DNA of 64,000 bases from Thermonema rossianum DSM 10300 (GCF_000426825.1 NZ_KE384579.1:293580-357579), one strand, 5' to 3'. Shown: positions 53,491-62,745, counted from the stretch's first letter. The notes: a model not told the origin generated them from the letters alone. Translations and numbers: made by a program.

Positions 53491-54261
53491 ATGAAGTCAT
53501 TGCTAAGCATTTTATACGTTTGTTGTTGCTTGTTGTTTTTGCCCGCCACCGGGCTGCATGCTCAAAAGTTGTCGAAAAAAGACAAAGAGCCCAAGAAACG
53601 CACGCAACAAGAATATGGGCCTTTTAAGGGCAGCAAATGGCGTGGCGACCGGGAGCCGCACCGCATGGCGCCTCCTGCCATGATTTCGCAATTCCGTGGA
53701 CCGGTGGGCGTCATTCTCAAAGAAGGCGATGAACAAGACCTCACCACCAAATACCCACAGCGCATCCCTTATCGTGTGTTGAAAAAAATACGCCAACGGG
53801 CCGCCGCATCAAGCAAGGCAAGAGCGAACTACCGGGGTACCATCAAACGGAACTATGCCTTTGAGCGTAGCCGCCTGCGCAACAACCGCCGCATGGCTGC
53901 CTATCGAGGCACTATCAAGCTGTCCGGCAAGCTGGAGCGCTTCCGGCAAAGCAACCGGCGGGCCATGGCCAGCTACCGCGGTACCATCAAAGTCAAGCGC
54001 AAGCGTGCCAAGTCCTATGCCGATCGTTATACCGGTACACCCAAAAGTGCACGTTTGAGCCGCTATCGCGACCCGCGCTACACCCGCAAAGGGCGCCTGT
54101 TGTTGCCTTGGCAGCGCAAGGGGCTACCCAACTGGCAGCGCGAAAAACCACCTAAGTTGCGTTACGACCGCAAGGAGAACAAAATATGGGCGAAACCGCG
54201 TCCCATGCCGGAGTCCAAGCCCAAAGAACAGCGCTCGGCGCCACAGGATGGTGGCGAGTAG
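53491..54261 (+). CDS. Exported basic protein with YRGTIK repeats
   Basis: 256 residues with a signal peptide ending near TGLHAQK. Between residues about 110 and 200 the motif YRGTIK occurs three times (YRGTIKR, YRGTIKL, YRGTIKV) at spacings of about 28 and 27 residues, and a fourth related unit reads YTGTPKS. Each is preceded by Arg-rich helix-like sequence. The protein is strongly basic, with Lys- and Arg-rich ends and PRPMPESKPKEQR near the C-terminus. No known domain, lipobox or sorting motif is visible. It follows the Lys-rich lipoprotein by 3 bases, and both may act together at the cell surface; this is inference. Confidence 0.65.
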   Translation: MKSLLSILYVCCCLLFLPATGLHAQKLSKKDKEPKKRTQQEYGPFKGSKWRGDREPHRMAPPAMISQFRGPVGVILKEGDEQDLTTKYPQRIPYRVLKKIRQRAAASSKARANYRGTIKRNYAFERSRLRNNRRMAAYRGTIKLSGKLERFRQSNRRAMASYRGTIKVKRKRAKSYADRYTGTPKSARLSRYRDPRYTRKGRLLLPWQRKGLPNWQREKPPKLRYDRKENKIWAKPRPMPESKPKEQRSAPQDGGE

Positions 54262-54267
54262 AAACAC

Positions 54268-54296
54268 AAGCCCGTTCCGGACCGGACGGGCTTTAT
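54268..54296 (+). terminator. Rho-independent terminator after the YRGTIK gene
   Basis: AAGCCCGT (54268-54275) pairs with ACGGGCTT (54286-54293), with inner TCCGG/CCGGA pairing, and a short T-stretch follows. Confidence 0.65.
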
Positions 54297-54408
54297 TCAT
54301 TTCGCTTTTTGTTTCCATTCACCTTACTGCCTGTTTGCTTTTGTTGTCTTTCGCTTCACTTTCTTTTAGTTTTTCCGTCTTCCTTTTTGCCATTTCGAGA
54401 ATTCCTCT

Positions 54409-54509
54409 TTGTCATTTCGAGCGTAAGCGGGAAATCTCTTTTGCTTTCTGTGGTTTGGTGTGATGAAATTGAGATTTCTCACCTCACTTCGTGAGGTTCG
54501 AAATGACAA
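54409..54509. repeat. Interspersed palindromic repeat, copy B (101 bp)
   Basis: Begins TTGTCATTTCGA and ends TCGAAATGACAA, a perfect 12-bp terminal inverted repeat, with GAAATCTC and GAGATTTCTC inside. Same orientation as copy A. Half-units flank it: CCATTTCGA at 54390-54398 and TTTGAAATGACAAG at about 54526-54539. It lies after the YRGTIK gene terminator. Confidence 0.85.
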
Positions 54510-54649
54510 GTTACACTTCGCCCGTTTGAAATGACAAGTGGCATGAGATTCCTGGATAGCAGGCAACAAGCTTGTAAAAAAGCCTTTTGCATGCCCGGTT
54601 TATGCTTATTGCGATTGAGTTTTATGTTTCACGCAAAAGCATGATAGCC

Positions 54650-55129
54650 ATGACGACAAAGCACACACACGAGTCTGTCAGCGTTGTTGACCAAGAGACT
54701 GCGAACGATCTGCTTACGCTGCAACCTGCATCATGGCGTGCCCGTTTATTGGGACGCATCATTGATTATTTGGTTTCGTTTTTTTTAGCCATTTTCCTCA
54801 CTCCATTGCTTGGATTAAATGACTTTGTAAGGCACGGCGGGGGGAGCATGCTCGTGCATCTCATCTGTCTTATTTACGTATGGCTAAGCGAGTATTTCTT
54901 TCAACGTACCATAGGCAAAAAACTGATGGGGACAGTGGTGGTAGATGCCCGCACGGGCGGGCGCATCTCTTTCCTTAGGGCATTGGGGCGCACTTTGGCA
55001 CGCTTGATACCCTTTGATGCGCTTAGTTTTCTGTCTGAGTATCCACGTGGTTGGCACGATTCACTGTCTCGTACCATAGTACTGAGGGCAGAGGATGCGG
55101 AGCGCTACCGTAAGTTAAAGCAGCAATAG
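54650..55129 (+). CDS. RDD family membrane protein
   Basis: The ATG at 54650 is preferred: upstream starts (TTG 54587, ATG 54602) add a segment just after the repeat, and the RDD domain begins only at ASWRARLLGRIIDYLV. The product is 159 residues with about two to three membrane segments, including FFLAIFLTPLLGL and VHLICLIYVWLSEYFF. The family signature GKKLMGTVVVDARTGGRISFLRALGRTLAR is clear. The function of RDD proteins is mostly unknown; some carry osmolytes or ions. A terminator follows. Confidence 0.8.
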   Translation: MTTKHTHESVSVVDQETANDLLTLQPASWRARLLGRIIDYLVSFFLAIFLTPLLGLNDFVRHGGGSMLVHLICLIYVWLSEYFFQRTIGKKLMGTVVVDARTGGRISFLRALGRTLARLIPFDALSFLSEYPRGWHDSLSRTIVLRAEDAERYRKLKQQ

Positions 55130-55140
55130 AAGAGAGTGTG

Positions 55141-55177
55141 AAGCCGTAGGGAAGAAAAAACCTCGCGGCTTTTTTTA
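55141..55177 (+). terminator. Terminator after the RDD gene
   Basis: AAGCCG (55141-55146) pairs with CGGCTT (55166-55171) around a 19-base loop, followed by seven Ts. Confidence 0.55.
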
Positions 55178-55278
55178 TTTGCTTTGGCCTTTGGTTCAAT
55201 TTTGATTAAATTGTAGTTTAATCAAGCATGGATTTTGTAGCGTGATATTTTAAGTCCTGACTTTAAACATATCAGCCC

Positions 55279-56028
55279 ATGAAACGCCTATCTCGTCTTT
55301 GGGGGGCACTTTTTGTAGCAGGCTGCTTGCTTTCTTGTGACCCCATGCTTTTCGATACCTTCGAGCGGCTAACCAAAATAACAACGCTCGAACCGATAAA
55401 AGAAACCGACTCTGTAGCCCTGAGGGCACAGTTTATAGATGTGAGCGCACACGATGCGGGGCGCCCTTACGGATTCTATTACATTGTATGGGATGCGGGG
55501 GGAACAGTCCTTTCGGAAGATACCACCATTGTAGATAGCATAAAAGTAGGTGAGGTGAGCGCCGGCTTCGAGTATCGCCACTGGGTGGCATTGCCCCCGG
55601 GGGGGCGTATTGAGTATGCTGCTGCCGTTGACCGGGGCAGTAGCCTGCTTGTCGCTGAGGTGCAAACCTATGAGGTCCAACCCGACAAAACTCCGGCTTT
55701 ATACATTCAATCCGTTTCCAATATTACGGATAATAATGCCCATATCATTGCGGTAGTAGAACGTCCGCCGGTCGATGGGAAAGATATTGCCGCCATTGGA
55801 TTGGAGGTTACTCCCGCAGGAGGGAGCACAGCCTCATTTGAAGACCCGGTATCTGCGCAAGGGGTAAGCTACCCTATTACACTGGAGGATGATTATACGG
55901 CTTTGCAAGCCATTCATGCTTTACCTGCATTAGTGCCCGCTACCGAATACACTTTGGCGTTGTTTGTACGTATGAGTGACAACTCTGTGTATCGAAGTGC
56001 TGAGGTACGCTTCCGTACCTTGCCTTAA
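55279..56028 (+). CDS. Lipoprotein with fibronectin-III-like C-terminal part
   Basis: 249 residues, signal peptide with lipobox LLSC (FVAGCLLSCDPM). The body is beta-rich: ETDSVALRAQFIDVSAHD, then FYYIVWDAGG, and a last third resembling an Fn3 fold (NAHIIAVVERPPVDG, ALPALVPATEYTLALFVRMSDNSVYRSAEVRFRT). No named family. It is followed after 53 bases by the T9SS-secreted protein on the same strand, and both have lower G+C than the neighbouring genes, so they may have come together by transfer or may be a fast-changing surface pair. Confidence 0.7.
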   Translation: MKRLSRLWGALFVAGCLLSCDPMLFDTFERLTKITTLEPIKETDSVALRAQFIDVSAHDAGRPYGFYYIVWDAGGTVLSEDTTIVDSIKVGEVSAGFEYRHWVALPPGGRIEYAAAVDRGSSLLVAEVQTYEVQPDKTPALYIQSVSNITDNNAHIIAVVERPPVDGKDIAAIGLEVTPAGGSTASFEDPVSAQGVSYPITLEDDYTALQAIHALPALVPATEYTLALFVRMSDNSVYRSAEVRFRTLP

Positions 56029-56081
56029 GGCTTCTGCAACCATGATTTGATTTACCCGGTTACTAATAAATTGAATGCTTT

Positions 56082-58358
56082 ATGAAGTACCTGTTGAAAA
56101 ATATAATACATGTATCCCTCTTATGGTTGGGTATGACTTCCATTGCTATAGCACAAATACAAGAGCGCGAATGGCTGCAGGTATTTGCCAACTCAAACGG
56201 CGATGAAGTCATATATGATGCAGCGTTTACGCCGGCAGGTGATGTGGTCGTGGTGGGGAAGAAAACAGTTGGTGCGGGAGATACAGATATTTTTGTGAAA
56301 AAGCTAAGTGGTGTAGATGGCAGTTTGATATGGGAGTATATTTCAGGAGGTACAGGGAACGACGAAGCAAAAGCTCTGGCCATTGCTTCGGATGAAAGTA
56401 TATTTGTGGTAGGTACTTTCCTTAATGCAGTTACTTTTGACCCGCCAGCTAATGCCGTGACTATTGATGTTTCCGGGTTTGGGCGTGCCGTGTTCATACT
56501 GAAGTTGAAGTCAGATGGTTCGTTTGACGATGTGAAGCATGTGAAAGGTACATCTTCCTCAGATGTAGTCTTTGTAAATGATATAGAGTTGTATGGTACG
56601 GATTTGTTTATTGGGGGAGAGTTTATAGGAAGTAGTGTGGATTTTGACTGGCAAAGTGGAGGAAGCTACTTGTTCTCGAGTGGTTCAGCTGCCGGTTTTG
56701 TGGCAAAGGGAGGGCAAGACTTGTCTTTCTCTTGGGCAAAAGAGTTAGGAGGGACAAGCAGTAGTGATGTTCGTTTAAGAGACCTCTCAGTAGATGGGAG
56801 CGGGGCTGTATATGCTACAGGATTCTTTGACGGGACCAACGTTGACTTTGGGGGAACCAATGGGGGAACCAACCTGTCTTCGGTGGGTGGTCCGGGAAAT
56901 CCGGACGCTTGGGTAGCCAAGATAGATGCCACAGGAGCAGTAAGTTGGGCAGGCAGCTTTGGTGCCACCCCCGCGGGAAACTTTGGACACGCCATTGCCT
57001 TTGATGCACAGGGAAAACTGTGGGTGGCCGGGCGTATCAATGGTAATGCAGATATAAATCCGGATCCGGCAGGTACCTATACCGTTTCTGCTACGCAAGA
57101 TGGCGGCATTTTATTTAATATAGACCCTGCAACGGGCAAACTGGCAAATTTGCCCTCTCCTTTGTACTACCTTTTAGACGGCGGTAATAATGAGGAAATT
57201 ACGAATGTGGCTTTAGGGCCCTCAGGGGAGATTTATTTGAGAGGGTATTTTCAGGGAAATGTTTCTTTTGACCCTTTTTCGCCTGGATATATTCAATACC
57301 CGTCAACATTTACGAATGGCACCTTCCTTGCAAAACTTTATAATGACAGTGGCACGCTACGTTTGGTATATGCAAGAGGTTTCATAGGAGGACTTATTAC
57401 AGGCAAAGCCCTTGCCCAACAAAACGATAAAGTAGTGTTTGCCGGAGGCTTTTATAGTACGGTTGACTTTGATCCCACCCTTTCCGGAATAGACAACCGC
57501 ACATCTGTCAATGCAGCCGATGGCTTTGTGTATCTTCAAAAGCCTTTGGCACGCTATGATTTTGTTGTAAATGATGGCGTATCCGGAAACCCGGTCAGTG
57601 GGGCGCAGGTAATCATAGAAACCGAAACGATGCCCACCGATGCCGGCGGTACAGCCACTTTCCCTTTGCCTGCAGGGTTGTTCAATTATACGGTTACAGG
57701 ACCTGCACCTTATATAGACTTCTTTAATACGCTTACGACGAGCGTCCCCTCCAATCAAATTACCTATGAGCCGGTGACCTTATGTCCGCTCGAGACCCCC
57801 ACATTTGATGTATACATTGTCAACCCTGCAACGGCAGCGGAAGTCAATATTTACACGGCGACTCCACTCTGTGATTATGTCGCCACGGAGTATGTGGTAG
57901 AGATAAGCGAAACGCCCGGTTTTGAATCTCCACAAGCTATTACAGCACCTAACGATCCGCTTAATGACCCCACAACCGTGTCGCTTACTGCCTTCTCTTT
58001 GTTGCCCGAAACACAGTATTACGTTCGGGTGAAAGCCAAGAATGCAGCGGCAAATGTAGAAACCCCTTATGCATCGCCTAAAGCGTTTGTATATACCGAA
58101 CAACCGACGGGCGTTGAGCGTGCCCATTGGGCGCATGTTTTTCCCGTGCCTGCCATGGAGCGCCTGTATATAGAGCTGCTACGTCCGGCACAGCAGCTGC
58201 GCGTCTATGATATAACCGGCAGAGAGTGGGCAAGCCGTAAGTCATGGAGCACAACGCCGCTAACAATAGATATGCAGCCATGGCCGCAAGGTGTCTATTT
58301 TGTAGAGGTGATTTTTGAAGACCTGCCCCCCCTTGTACAAAAGGTGGTGAAGTGGTAA
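56082..58358 (+). CDS. T9SS-secreted beta-propeller protein with C-terminal sorting domain
   Basis: 758 residues with a signal peptide ending near SIAIAQIQ. Residues about 30-480 are repeated units of the form GDVVVVGKKTVGAGDTDIFVKKL and SDESIFVVGTF, typical of SBBP-like propellers. About 500-570 look like a carboxypeptidase-regulatory or Ig domain (DGVSGNPVSGAQVIIETE), then an Fn3-like unit (ETQYYVRVKAKNAA). The last 75 residues form a type A T9SS sorting domain: HVFPVPAMERLYIEL, LRVYDITGREW, PQGVYFVEVIF and VQKVVKW. It should be exported across the outer membrane and attached to the surface or released. The ligand or substrate is unknown. Confidence 0.85.
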   Translation: MKYLLKNIIHVSLLWLGMTSIAIAQIQEREWLQVFANSNGDEVIYDAAFTPAGDVVVVGKKTVGAGDTDIFVKKLSGVDGSLIWEYISGGTGNDEAKALAIASDESIFVVGTFLNAVTFDPPANAVTIDVSGFGRAVFILKLKSDGSFDDVKHVKGTSSSDVVFVNDIELYGTDLFIGGEFIGSSVDFDWQSGGSYLFSSGSAAGFVAKGGQDLSFSWAKELGGTSSSDVRLRDLSVDGSGAVYATGFFDGTNVDFGGTNGGTNLSSVGGPGNPDAWVAKIDATGAVSWAGSFGATPAGNFGHAIAFDAQGKLWVAGRINGNADINPDPAGTYTVSATQDGGILFNIDPATGKLANLPSPLYYLLDGGNNEEITNVALGPSGEIYLRGYFQGNVSFDPFSPGYIQYPSTFTNGTFLAKLYNDSGTLRLVYARGFIGGLITGKALAQQNDKVVFAGGFYSTVDFDPTLSGIDNRTSVNAADGFVYLQKPLARYDFVVNDGVSGNPVSGAQVIIETETMPTDAGGTATFPLPAGLFNYTVTGPAPYIDFFNTLTTSVPSNQITYEPVTLCPLETPTFDVYIVNPATAAEVNIYTATPLCDYVATEYVVEISETPGFESPQAITAPNDPLNDPTTVSLTAFSLLPETQYYVRVKAKNAAANVETPYASPKAFVYTEQPTGVERAHWAHVFPVPAMERLYIELLRPAQQLRVYDITGREWASRKSWSTTPLTIDMQPWPQGVYFVEVIFEDLPPLVQKVVKW

Positions 58359-58442
58359 GCGGCAGGTGGAAACCATTCGCAAAGCGAACTCTTTACCACT
58401 ACGGTTTTGTTTTTAGCCTGAACCTTTATTAAATGCACAATC

Positions 58443-58841
58443 ATGGGATTTTTTGAAAAAATCTTTGGCAGCGAAAGCGCAAACAAAGAAGGGCAGACTC
58501 GCCCGGCATGGCAACAGTTCCCCAATGAGGAAGCCTTGGTGCATGCCATAGAACAAACATCATTCGAAAAGCCGGTGCTTATCTTTAAACACAGCACCCG
58601 CTGTTCCATCAGTGCCACTGCCTTGAATCGTCTGGAGCGCACATGGAACGAAACCTTTCAGCAGGCTTTACATCCTTATTTGGTGCGTGTCATAGAAGAA
58701 CGCCCTTTGTCCAACGCCATTGCCCGCTTGTCGGGAGTGGAGCACCAATCGCCGCAGCTGTTGATATTTAAAGATGGCAAGTGCGTGTATCATAGCTCTC
58801 ATTTGGCTATTGATGTTGAAAACATAAAGCCTTATTTATAA
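58443..58841 (+). CDS. ytxJ: YtxJ (bacillithiol system, bacilliredoxin-like) protein
   Basis: Thioredoxin-fold protein of 132 residues. The motif FKHSTRCSISATALNRLERTW with a single Cys corresponds to the TCPIS-type active site of YtxJ/BrxC, a monothiol enzyme proposed to reduce bacillithiol mixed disulfides. Many Bacteroidota make bacillithiol, so this is consistent. No bshA, bshB or bshC is in the window. Its last 10 bases overlap the end of the convergent membrane protein gene. Confidence 0.85.
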   Translation: MGFFEKIFGSESANKEGQTRPAWQQFPNEEALVHAIEQTSFEKPVLIFKHSTRCSISATALNRLERTWNETFQQALHPYLVRVIEERPLSNAIARLSGVEHQSPQLLIFKDGKCVYHSSHLAIDVENIKPYL

Positions 58842-60025
58842 TCCTTTTTGCCCGGAATGATAAACGAAGCGCACAGCAACCACCAGAGTGCCCAATAGAT
58901 TAGCCTGTAACGACTCAGGGCTGAAATATTGGGCGCTGCTATTCCCAACAACACGGCATTGCCTGCAATAAACAGCAGCAAGAGCCACCAATAGGCAGGA
59001 AGGGCAGAAAACAAGCGCTTTCTTTTTTTCAATAAAAAAAACATGGCAGCGACGGGCAACAAACATTCTGTTCCCAAAACGAGTCCTGCCCACAGCGTAC
59101 CATCCCATGGGAAGGGGCGAAACAAGGCATTGAACAATGCCGGAAGCACGCTTTGAATCAACGAGCCGGGATGGCCGTCGAAAGGCAGCGGGTACACATT
59201 GGCCGGGTTGCTCAACCGCACAATGTCGCGATGGTTTTGCCACAGGGCTGCCATGAAAGCATGCAGCGAGAGGTTGGGATGAATAAAAGGCAGCAGATAC
59301 ACAAAAACGGCCGGTATGACCACGGCAAGAATAAGCAGAGCCGTTTTGGGCAAACGGCGGCAGCACAATACGAAGCATGCCGCCACCAAGGGGGCCAGTG
59401 TGGCAAAGTAGTAGTACTTTGTTTTCCAAAGCAAAAACAACACAAAGCCCGTGCCCAAAAAGTGAACGAATGCCAAACGCCTGCGATGGCAATAGTGTAG
59501 CAAGCAAGCATAGACATAATAAATCGCCGGAATCACAAGACTTTCTTTTAAGGGCGGTGTTGTCCATATGGCCATGGAAGGCAGCAAAAACAAAGCAATA
59601 AAGGCAGGCAGTGCCAAATGAGGGTAATAGCATTTGATGCTTGTAAAACAACGGTAAAGCAAAACATTGCCAATGCCCACCACCACAGCCACAAACAGCG
59701 GCTCTATGCCCCCGGAGAGTAACCACAGCGGCAGCAGACATAATACGAAGGCATAGGCCCGGGGTTGGGTGTATAGCCACAATTGAATACTGACGGCTTG
59801 TGGTAAGGGGGCAAAAGACAGTAAATCCTGCCATGGCAGAAGCCCCGTTTGCAAGGCGCTTTGCAGTACTTGTAAATCGTGGAGGTAGGCCAAAATATCG
59901 CCTTCTTGCAGCTGCTTGTAGTAGGCAATCACTGCCATGGCTACGGCATAACGCCAGCCCCAACTCAGGATGAAGAGCGTGCGCTCTTGCGCAACAAATG
60001 GTTTCCAATGACGCATGAAAGGCAT
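58832..60025 (-). CDS. Polytopic membrane protein, unknown function
   Basis: 397 residues with about ten hydrophobic segments separated by short loops, e.g. YAFVLCLLPLWLLSGG, LFVAVVVGIGNVLLY, LPAFIALFLLPSMAIW and ALLILAVVIPAVFVYLLPF. The pattern recalls glycosyltransferase-C-type or O-antigen-related membrane enzymes (mannosyltransferase-like), with KECYY-free loops, but no catalytic motif can be named. The start may be the ATG at 60025 or 60016. Both overlap the 3' end of the DUF2851 gene by 50-60 bases in another frame, so the two genes are likely cotranscribed. Confidence 0.65.
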   Translation of the reverse strand: MPFMRHWKPFVAQERTLFILSWGWRYAVAMAVIAYYKQLQEGDILAYLHDLQVLQSALQTGLLPWQDLLSFAPLPQAVSIQLWLYTQPRAYAFVLCLLPLWLLSGGIEPLFVAVVVGIGNVLLYRCFTSIKCYYPHLALPAFIALFLLPSMAIWTTPPLKESLVIPAIYYVYACLLHYCHRRRLAFVHFLGTGFVLFLLWKTKYYYFATLAPLVAACFVLCCRRLPKTALLILAVVIPAVFVYLLPFIHPNLSLHAFMAALWQNHRDIVRLSNPANVYPLPFDGHPGSLIQSVLPALFNALFRPFPWDGTLWAGLVLGTECLLPVAAMFFLLKKRKRLFSALPAYWWLLLLFIAGNAVLLGIAAPNISALSRYRLIYWALWWLLCASFIIPGKKDYK

Positions 60026-61251
60026 TCTTTTTTTAAGCAGGCTTGCTTATACTGCCCAATGAGCGCTTGCGAGTCGTAAGCACTTTGAGGCTCTACGAAT
60101 CCTGCCCACAGGCGGGTGATGCGGTTATGCTCGGGCGGCAGCGCCTGCAACAATTCCATTGCGCTTTGAATATACGATTTCTTGCCGCTATGCAAGCCAT
60201 AAGCCACACGATAAGGCACCACGGCGTTGATCAACAGGGTGTAAATCATTTGTTTGCCCATGCCGCTTGGTGTGGGGCGTGCCCCTTTCTTTCCGAAGCG
60301 GTAACGCCATTGCCAATAGTCGCTTACCGGCAGCGAGGCAAATGTTTTTTGAAGCGTTTCCGCCGGGCTTTCAAGCAACAGATTATGCAGTAAATCTTGT
60401 TGAACAAGCAAAGCAGCCCATTGTGCCAGCCGGAAGGTAGGGAAGCTGCCGGGGCGCATGCGCAAGAACTTCCACTCTGTTGCCGGTAGCGCTTTCAAAG
60501 AGAACTTATGCTTATAGAAAGCATACTCTTGCGCCAGTTGTTGGCAGTAATCATCGAGTGGGGGCGTGGGGAGCAAACCACTTTGTCCAAACAGCATGGC
60601 TTCTATGGCTATGGAGTTGTTTCGGTGTTTGCGCAGTACTTTAAGTGGGGTTTGACGGCTAAGCTTCAAAAAGGCGGTGGCATTTTGGGCAAGCCCCCAA
60701 GCATAGGCAAGCGCCCGGTAGGCGGTTTCTTCCCATAATGTGCAGCTTTCATACTCTTGCAGTATGCGTTGTGCCTTTTCTTCCATGCGTCGCATCACGG
60801 CTTTTTCGAGCATGTCTATCTTATGCAGCGGCAATACTGCTTGCCACTGCGGGGCACACAGTGGGCGCCGGTGAATGGGCGACAGCACCAGCTGCCGGTA
60901 AGTATTGAGCACCTGCGGATTTACATAATGGCGCAACTCCAACACCGGGATGCCTTCGGTATGGGGGGCGTCCATGTCGTGCTGCCACACCACATGAAGC
61001 ACTACCTGCCGGTAATGGGCCTGCCGGTCGTGTTTATGTTTAAACCAGTCAGAGCTGCGGAGGTGTATTTCTACATCACCTTGCAGGCTTTGGTTGCCTA
61101 TCTGCAGCTGCGCTTGGCTGAAATCAGCGCCTTGGTGGGTGTTGTGCGTGCCGGGGTGTACAATCATCAAAGGGCGGCCGTCCACCAAAAACAAGCCGGG
61201 GGTGCGAAAATAACGATAATGCCAGATGTGATGTAGCAGCGCTTCTTGCAT
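59965..61251 (-). CDS. DUF2851 family protein
   Basis: 428 residues, no signal peptide. The Bacteroidota DUF2851 blocks are recognisable at the N-terminus (EALLHHIWHYRYF, PGTHNTHQGADFSQAQL, GDVEIHLRSSDW) and in the middle (ALAYAWGLAQNATAFLKLSRQTPL, FGQSGLL, WKFLRMRPGSFPTFRLAQWAAL). The family is widespread in the phylum with unknown function. The end overlaps the start of the membrane protein gene. lpdA diverges from it with about 100 bases between starts. Confidence 0.85.
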   Translation of the reverse strand: MQEALLHHIWHYRYFRTPGLFLVDGRPLMIVHPGTHNTHQGADFSQAQLQIGNQSLQGDVEIHLRSSDWFKHKHDRQAHYRQVVLHVVWQHDMDAPHTEGIPVLELRHYVNPQVLNTYRQLVLSPIHRRPLCAPQWQAVLPLHKIDMLEKAVMRRMEEKAQRILQEYESCTLWEETAYRALAYAWGLAQNATAFLKLSRQTPLKVLRKHRNNSIAIEAMLFGQSGLLPTPPLDDYCQQLAQEYAFYKHKFSLKALPATEWKFLRMRPGSFPTFRLAQWAALLVQQDLLHNLLLESPAETLQKTFASLPVSDYWQWRYRFGKKGARPTPSGMGKQMIYTLLINAVVPYRVAYGLHSGKKSYIQSAMELLQALPPEHNRITRLWAGFVEPQSAYDSQALIGQYKQACLKKECLSCVIGNHLLRKSARSSS

Positions 61252-61275
61252 GGCATTTTATGGTGAAAAATATTT

Positions 61276-61302
61276 TTTGTTGCACTTTTTCAACTATTTT
61301 TG
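61276..61302 (+). promoter_or_regulatory. lpdA promoter (TTTG-N15-TATTTTTG)
   Basis: TTTG at 61276-61279 and a perfect -7 element TATTTTTG at 61295-61302, 48 bases before the lpdA ATG. The 15-base spacer is short. Confidence 0.5.
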
Positions 61303-61350
61303 TGCCAAGCCTTAGTGAATGTATCAAAACTCAACCAAAATATCAAGACT

Positions 61351-62745
61351 ATGAGTCAAAACTATGACGTGATTGTAATAGGGAGTGGTCCCGGTGGTTA
61401 TGTAGCAGCCATCCGTGCAGCTCAGTTAAATATGAAAGTAGCTGTGGTGGAAGCCGCCGAATTGGGAGGCATCTGCCTGAATTGGGGTTGTATTCCCACC
61501 AAGGCGCTGCTTAAAAGTGCCCAGGTATTCGAATACATTCAACATGCCGAAGACTATGGCATCAAAGTAAGCTCGGCAAAGCACGACTTTGAAGCCATGA
61601 TTAAGCGCAGCCGTGAAGTAGCCAACGGCATGAGCAAGGGCATTCAGTTCTTGTTCAGAAAAAATAAAATCGACCTGATTCAAGGATGGGGCAAGCTCAC
61701 CAAAGACCGCAAGGTGGAAGTAACCGACAAGGAAGGGAAAAAGAAAGTATATGAAGCCAAGCATGTCATCATAGCCACCGGCGGGCGTGCCCGTGAACTG
61801 CCTCATATCAAGATAGACAACGAAAAGGTCATTGGCTACCGCAAGGCAATGACGCTTGAAAAGCAGCCCAAGAAAATGGTGATTATGGGCTCGGGCGCCA
61901 TCGGCGTGGAGTTTGCCTACTTCTATCATTCCATTGGCACGGAAGTAACCATCGTGGAATACCTGCCGCGCATCGTGCCCAACGAAGACGAGGAAGTGTC
62001 GAAGCAGTTGGAAAAGATATACAAGAAGAAAGGTATTAAGATTTACACTTCTTCGGAAGTAACGGCCGTCGATACCAAAGGCAAAGGCTGCAAAGTGACC
62101 GTAAAAACGCCCAACGGCGAAGAGGTGCTTGAGTGCGACGTGCTTCTGTCGGCAGTGGGCGTGGTTGCCAACATCGAAAACATAGGCTTGGAAGAAGCCG
62201 GCGTGAAAGTAGAAAAGGGCAAAATTGCCGTAGATGAGTTTTACCGCACCAATGTGCCCGGTGTGTATGCCATCGGCGATGTGACGCCCGGTCCTGCTTT
62301 GGCACACGTGGCTTCTGCCGAGGGCATCATATGCGTGGAAAAAATTGCCGGCTTGAATCCGCATCCGCTCAACTACGGCAACATTCCGGGCTGTACTTAT
62401 TGCCAGCCCGAGATTGCCTCGGTAGGTATGACCGAACAGCAGGCACGCGAAGCCGGTTATGAAATCAAAGTAGGCAAGTTCCCCTATACGGCTTCGGGCA
62501 AAGCCAGTGCTGCCGGTGCCAAAGACGGTTTTGTGAAGGTCATCTTCGATGCCAAATACGGCGAATGGCTGGGGGCACACATGATTGGTGCCAACGTTAC
62601 CGAAATGATAGCCGAAGTGGTGGTTGCCCGCAATCTGGAGACCACCGGACACGAAATCATCAAATCGGTGCATCCGCATCCCACCATGTCGGAAGCCATC
62701 ATGGAAGCCGTAGCCGCTGCCTATGGCGAGGTGATTCACCTGTAA
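61351..62745 (+). CDS. lpdA: Dihydrolipoyl dehydrogenase (E3)
   Basis: Reoxidises dihydrolipoamide in 2-oxoacid dehydrogenase complexes. From ATG 61351 (464 residues) the FAD motif is VIVIGSGPGGYVAA, the redox disulfide is GGICLNWGCIPTKALL (C42, C47), the NAD motif is IMGSGAIGVEFAYFY, and the C-terminal interface has HPHPTMSEAIMEA with the catalytic His-Glu. The longer frame opening at 61300 overlaps the TATTTTTG promoter element, so it is not used. Together with the fused E1 at 51 kb it could serve a branched-chain complex. A strong terminator follows. Confidence 0.95.
   Translation: MSQNYDVIVIGSGPGGYVAAIRAAQLNMKVAVVEAAELGGICLNWGCIPTKALLKSAQVFEYIQHAEDYGIKVSSAKHDFEAMIKRSREVANGMSKGIQFLFRKNKIDLIQGWGKLTKDRKVEVTDKEGKKKVYEAKHVIIATGGRARELPHIKIDNEKVIGYRKAMTLEKQPKKMVIMGSGAIGVEFAYFYHSIGTEVTIVEYLPRIVPNEDEEVSKQLEKIYKKKGIKIYTSSEVTAVDTKGKGCKVTVKTPNGEEVLECDVLLSAVGVVANIENIGLEEAGVKVEKGKIAVDEFYRTNVPGVYAIGDVTPGPALAHVASAEGIICVEKIAGLNPHPLNYGNIPGCTYCQPEIASVGMTEQQAREAGYEIKVGKFPYTASGKASAAGAKDGFVKVIFDAKYGEWLGAHMIGANVTEMIAEVVVARNLETTGHEIIKSVHPHPTMSEAIMEAVAAAYGEVIHL

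Noticed and set aside
58836..60008. 390-codon open frame in another frame on the same strand as the membrane protein
   Set aside because: It overlaps the hydrophobic membrane-protein frame, which has the transmembrane pattern; the alternative has Cys- and Arg-rich low-complexity character.
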